NCBI GenBank assembly: GCA_910585735.1
Contig: CAJUEU010000064.1
Span: forward strand, 1-7,310
Origin: an uncultured Oscillospiraceae bacterium
Lineage (GTDB): Bacteria > Bacillota > Clostridia > Oscillospirales > Oscillospiraceae
Direction of reading: 5' to 3'
Length of the DNA: 7,310 nt
Shown: positions 5,246 to 7,310 of the stretch, piece after piece
How the letters are laid out: the number at the start of each line of letters is the position of its first letter
Position numbering within the stretch: position 1 is the stretch's first letter
Translations under genes and position numbers: made by a program
Notes under the pieces: model-generated
Databases searched by the model: none
What the model saw: the letters and a program-made list of their open reading frames with translations, nothing else
Told to the model about the DNA's origin: nothing

Positions 5246-6776
5246 GGGGCTCCTCCCCCTCGGGCGCCTGGGGCCCTTCCTCAGCGGCCTCCGGCTCCTT
5301 GTCCTCCGGGGTCTCCCCATCCGCCGGGGCCTCTTCCTCCTCCCCGGCGGCCTTGCGGAGGTCAGCCACATCCAGGGCCATGAGGGCCTCCTTGGTGACC
5401 TCCTCTAAGAAGGCCACCCGGTCGGACTGGACGGCCACGCTGCGCTCGAAGAAATTCCGCACGTCCCGGGCGTTGCCGAAGTTCTCGTCCCGGCAGGCGT
5501 ACATCTCGCTCAAAAACTCCCGGGCATAGTCCAAGGCCTTGTCGTCCAGGGTATAGCCGTTCTTCTTGCACATGGACTGGAAGATGGCCAGCATCTGCTC
5601 CCCGTTGTAGTCGTCAAAGGCAAAATACTTGTTGAACCGGCTCTCCAGGCCGGGGTTGGAGTGGATAAAGTCGGTCATCAGGTCGGTATACCCCGCCACG
5701 ATGACGATGAGGTCATCCCGGTGGTCCTCCATATTCTTCAGCAGGACCTCCACCGCCTCCTGACCGAAGTCGTTCTGCCCAGTGTGGCTGGTGAGAGCAT
5801 AGGCCTCGTCGATAAAGAGCACGCCCCCGATGGCCTTGGTAATGACCTCCTGGGTCTTAAGGGCGGTCTGGCCCACGAAGCCGGCCACCAGGCCGGAACG
5901 GTCCACCTCCACCAGTTGGCCCTTGGAGAGGACCCCGATGGCGTGGTAGATCCTGGCCAGCAGCCGGGCCACCGTGGTCTTGCCCGTTCCCGGGTTGCCC
6001 AGAAACACCAGATGGAGGGAGAGGGGGGGCACGGGGAGCCCCTGCTCCTGGCGGAGCCTGCGCACCTTCACCAGGTTAATGAGGCTCTTCACATCGGCCT
6101 TCACCTTCTCCAGACCGCACAGCTCGTCCAGCTCGGCCAAAAGCTCCTCCAGGGTGGGCTCAGGCTCGGCGGGCTTCTCGGGGGTCTCTTCGGGCTTGTC
6201 CTCCCCGGTGACGGGGGAGGCGCTCTGGGGTCCACTGGTCCCGGCGGCGGGCTTCAAGGTCACAAAGTCCTTGGCGTCCAGCGGGGTCCTTCCCCCGGCA
6301 AGCCCGTCCTTATCACAGAGGCGGGTCATGATCTCGGCACAGGAGTTCACAAAGGCAGCCTCGGCGTCGCTGACCACCCCATCCACCGAGGCGAAGAGGA
6401 GAGCCATCATAGTGTAGACGTCGATGAACATCCGGGCGGTCTTGCTCCCCGTGACCTTATCCAGGGCCCGCATCCGGCGGAAAAACTCAGGAGGCTGAAA
6501 GCCGGAATATCTGCCCACGCTGGTGCCCAGCTCCCAGAAGAGGATGGAGGGAGCGTTCTTCCCACGGCGGTAGATGGCGTTATAATACTCCACATACCCG
6601 GCGGTAAGGGGGCTTCCGTCCGAGTTCCAAATTCCCAGGGCGCAGGAGCGAAAGAAATCGTCCACCTCCTGGTTGATGAGTACCCGCAGGGCGGCGTCGG
6701 ACACGGTGTGCATATAGGCGCTCACCGCATCCTCATATTGCTTGTGTACCTCGGCGGGAGAAAGGGGCGTTTTCAT
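5235..6776 (-). CDS. AAA+ ATPase, CbbX/SpoVK type, with TerB-like N-terminal region
   Basis: A 513-residue protein. Residues about 10-160 are helical; MALLFASVDGVVSDAEAAFV (124-143) has the D-G-x-x-x-x-E pattern of TerB-like domains. A Pro/Glu-rich linker (176-208) leads to one AAA+ domain: Walker A GNPGTGKT (260-267), pore-loop-like GFVGQT (299-304), Walker B VLFIDEA with D323 and E324, sensor-1 region VIVAGY (358-363), arginine finger S379-R380-F381 and sensor-2 GNAR (R437). This is the CbbX/SpoVK/EccA class, hexameric remodellers of a partner protein. The tail (about 478-513) is strongly acidic. The start at 6776 has AGGTGAT (6787-6781) four bases upstream and a promoter at 6835-6807; a longer open frame to 7226 is non-coding. 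It leads an operon with the Qnr-like protein, the likely partner or co-function. The substrate is unknown. Confidence 0.87.
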   Translation of the reverse strand: MKTPLSPAEVHKQYEDAVSAYMHTVSDAALRVLINQEVDDFFRSCALGIWNSDGSPLTAGYVEYYNAIYRRGKNAPSILFWELGTSVGRYSGFQPPEFFRRMRALDKVTGSKTARMFIDVYTMMALLFASVDGVVSDAEAAFVNSCAEIMTRLCDKDGLAGGRTPLDAKDFVTLKPAAGTSGPQSASPVTGEDKPEETPEKPAEPEPTLEELLAELDELCGLEKVKADVKSLINLVKVRRLRQEQGLPVPPLSLHLVFLGNPGTGKTTVARLLARIYHAIGVLSKGQLVEVDRSGLVAGFVGQTALKTQEVITKAIGGVLFIDEAYALTSHTGQNDFGQEAVEVLLKNMEDHRDDLIVIVAGYTDLMTDFIHSNPGLESRFNKYFAFDDYNGEQMLAIFQSMCKKNGYTLDDKALDYAREFLSEMYACRDENFGNARDVRNFFERSVAVQSDRVAFLEEVTKEALMALDVADLRKAAGEEEEAPADGETPEDKEPEAAEEGPQAPEGEEPHAE

Positions 6777-6806
6777 GGGGATCACCTCAATTCTTTGGAG
6801 AGGTCT

Positions 6807-6835
6807 ATTATAGACGGTTTCCGCAAGAAACGCAA
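6807..6835 (-). promoter_or_regulatory. Promoter of the AAA+/Qnr-like/GNAT operon
   Basis: On the minus strand: TTGCGT (6835-6830), a 17-base spacer, then a consensus TATAAT (6812-6807). Transcription would start near 6800, leaving about 24 bases to the ATG at 6776. An A-rich run on the plus strand just upstream (6836-6849) gives a T-rich minus-strand tract in the position of an UP element. Confidence 0.72.
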
Positions 6836-6938
6836 GAAAAAAAGAAAAGCCCGGGGCGAATGATATGGAGCTTGTTGGGGCCCCCGCAAAAGCGGTCCTC
6901 AGCTTTTGAGGGGAGAGGAGGCAGAGCGGAACGACTGA

Positions 6939-6960
6939 GCTTTCGGGCTTGCCCGGAAGC
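6939..6960. other. Inverted repeat with very short loop
   Basis: GCTTTCGGGC (6939-6948) and GCCCGGAAGC (6951-6960) pair over ten positions with one wobble, around TT. There is no T-tract on the plus strand. It may be a cruciform or part of an unrecognised RNA; no function is claimed. Confidence 0.45.
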
Positions 6961-6986
6961 GAAGGATGCGGAGCTTCTGCCGACGA

Positions 6987-7002
6987 TGTTTCACGTGAAA
7001 CA
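6987..7002. promoter_or_regulatory. parS: parS centromere site (ParB/Spo0J binding site)
   Basis: TGTTTCACGTGAAACA is a perfect 16-bp palindrome and an exact match to the bacterial chromosomal parS consensus (TGTTNCACGTGAAACA, established in Bacillus subtilis). ParB binds it as a dimer, spreads along the DNA using CTP and loads SMC, which organises and separates the origin region. Sites of this kind cluster near oriC, so the window is probably in the origin-proximal part of the chromosome. It lies in non-coding DNA about 210 bases upstream of the AAA+ start. Chance occurrence of this exact 16-mer in 7.3 kb is roughly two in a million. Confidence 0.93.
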
Positions 7003-7010
7003 GAATACAA

Positions 7011-7045
7011 CAAACCCTTGCGGGACAATGCCCCACAAGGGTTTG
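7011..7045. terminator. Terminator-like hairpin beside parS
   Basis: CAAACCCTTG (7011-7020) and CAAGGGTTTG (7036-7045) form a perfect 10-bp stem. The 15-base interior can add a short GGG/CCC pair (7022-7024 with 7031-7033). On the minus strand it is followed by a T-rich TTGTATTCTG; on the plus strand by ACATTTTCTGG. It could end a transcript entering from the right (minus strand) before parS. The direction is not certain. Confidence 0.5.
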
Positions 7046-7067
7046 ACATTTTCTGGAAGTCAAGATA

Positions 7068-7083
7068 GTTGTACCGGGTTGTA
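7068..7083 (+). repeat. Isolated GTTGTA pair, outlying copy of the array unit
   Basis: GTTGTACCGGGTTGTA repeats the first 16 bases of the array units at 7134 and 7167 (identical to 7167-7182, one mismatch to 7134-7149). Its second GTTGTA runs directly into the degenerate parS at 7077-7092. Confidence 0.8.
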
Positions 7084-7092
7084 CGTGAAACA
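7077..7092. promoter_or_regulatory. Degenerate parS-like site
   Basis: GGTTGTACGTGAAACA matches parS at 13 of 16 positions: the right half (ACGTGAAACA) is intact and the left half is diverged where it merges with a GTTGTA repeat. ParB binding would be weak at best. Centre to centre it is 90 bases from the perfect site. Confidence 0.45.
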
Positions 7093-7133
7093 TAGTGGGG
7101 AAAAAAGCGTTTTGGGCCGCGGGGGCCGGGAAT

Positions 7134-7246
7134 GTTGTACCAGGTTGTATGTCGGTTGCACGCCAAGTTGTACCGGGTTGTATGCCAGTTGCATGGGAAA
7201 AAGAGGAAGTTGCACTCTGGTTGCACGCCAAAAAGAGGAAATTGTA
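7134..7246 (+). repeat. Helically phased GTTG(T/C)A array
   Basis: GTTGTA or GTTGCA begins at 7134, 7144, 7155, 7167, 7177, 7188, 7209 and 7220, and ATTGTA at 7241. The steps are 10, 11, 12, 10, 11, 21, 11 and 21: one or two helical turns, mean about 10.7 per slot. The two empty slots each hold AAAAAGAGGAA (7198-7208 and 7230-7240). A higher-order unit of 32-33 bases is visible: 7134-7162 and 7167-7195 match at 25 of 29 positions, and GGTTGCACGCCAA occurs at 7154-7166 and 7219-7231. The pattern looks like an iteron or multi-site protein-binding array; the binding protein is unknown. Confidence 0.85.
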
Positions 7247-7264
7247 TGGAAAAACGGGGATTTT

Positions 7265-7291
7265 CTGCCCCAAGGGCAGGGCTGTGTTTTT
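7265..7291 (+). terminator. Weak terminator-like hairpin at the right edge
   Basis: CTGCCC (7265-7270) and GGGCAG (7274-7279) form a 6-bp stem with a CAA loop, followed after seven bases by TTTTT (7287-7291). The gap before the T-run and the short stem make it doubtful. No gene for it to serve is visible within the window. Confidence 0.25.
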
Positions 7292-7310
7292 AGGGGGACT
7301 ACTTTGGGGC

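Larger units (their letters stand above)
6836..7310. other. Gene-poor, repeat-rich region with parS
   Basis: About 475 bases with no supportable gene. The minus strand happens to be stop-free for 150 codons, but its translation is dominated by repeats of the DNA motif (TTRYN, TTWYN) and has no good start. The region holds small hairpins at 6884-6895 (CCGC/GCGG) and 6897-6911 (CCTCA/TGAGG), a larger hairpin at 6939-6960, parS at 6987-7002, a hairpin at 7011-7045, a degenerate parS at 7077-7092, the phased GTTGYA array to 7246 and a weak terminator-like hairpin near 7265-7291. Confidence 0.7.

Noticed and set aside
5246..5371. 42-residue arginine/proline-rich N-terminal extension of the Qnr-like protein
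   Set aside because: It is the out-of-frame reading of the acidic AAA+ tail. The start at 5245 has its own ribosome site and fits the repeat architecture.
4502..5383. Long plus-strand open frame opposite the GNAT and Qnr-like genes
   Set aside because: It is an antisense shadow in GC-rich sequence: proline/glycine-rich with no domain, and the opposite strand has clear protein families.
5661..6863. 400-codon plus-strand open frame opposite the AAA+ gene
   Set aside because: It is an antisense shadow of a well-supported AAA+ gene, rich in G, H and L with no recognisable motif.
6777..7226. Open minus-strand frame extending the AAA+ protein by 150 residues
   Set aside because: The ATG at 6776 has a strong AGGTGAT ribosome site and a promoter just upstream. 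The extension crosses that promoter, parS and the repeat array, and its translation is low-quality and repetitive.
7134..7246. CRISPR array or tandem minisatellite
   Set aside because: The 29-base units are separated by only four bases, are imperfect, and have no unique spacers of normal length. The main periodicity is one helical turn.
6836..7310. Replication origin (oriC) itself
   Set aside because: No TTATCCACA-type DnaA boxes, AT-rich unwinding stretch or dnaA/dnaN genes are visible. Only proximity to the origin is suggested, by parS.

Overview
The window reads as chromosomal DNA from a GC-rich member of the Clostridia, most like the Oscillospiraceae (Flavonifractor/Oscillibacter-type gut bacteria). 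This is judged from the GC-rich coding sequence, strong AGGAGG-type ribosome binding sites, near-consensus sigma-A promoters and protein styles typical of that group. The exact genus is inference. No tRNA, rRNA, CRISPR array or insertion sequence was found.

Layout, left to right. Positions 1-86 hold the last codons of a glyceraldehyde-3-phosphate dehydrogenase gene, followed by a terminator. A consensus promoter at 235-263 then drives a 447-residue MATE-family efflux transporter (301-1644). A bidirectional terminator separates it from a convergent small XRE-type regulator (1685-1909, minus). The regulator is divergent from a two-gene ABC operon: a NatA-like ATPase (2123-2908) and a NatB-like permease (2905-4077) with a 4-base ATGA overlap. 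The 210-base divergent intergenic region holds two strong plus-strand promoters and two different pairs of palindromic operators. A perfect 14-bp stem terminator follows natB.

The rest of the coding part is on the minus strand and looks like one operon read from right to left. First comes a CbbX/SpoVK-type AAA+ ATPase with a TerB-like N-terminal region and an acidic tail (6776-5235). Next is a pentapeptide-repeat protein that resembles Qnr (5245-4637, overlapping the AAA+ gene by 11 bases). Last is a GNAT acetyltransferase (4602-4150). The Qnr-like protein has an unbroken run of about 31 pentapeptides. All 13 of its cysteines sit in one position of the repeat, and seven of them are exactly 20 residues apart, which predicts a cysteine ladder along one face of the beta-helix.

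The last ~475 bases (6836-7310) have no convincing gene and are the most unusual part. They carry a perfect 16-bp parS centromere site, TGTTTCACGTGAAACA, at 6987-7002, and a 13/16 degenerate copy at 7077-7092. Next to these is an array of GTTG(T/C)A motifs spaced 10-12 or 21 bases apart over 7134-7246, so that nearly all lie on one face of the DNA helix. The parS site suggests an origin-proximal position and ParB/SMC loading here. The phased array beside it is not explained by any element I recognise and is the best candidate for something undescribed.
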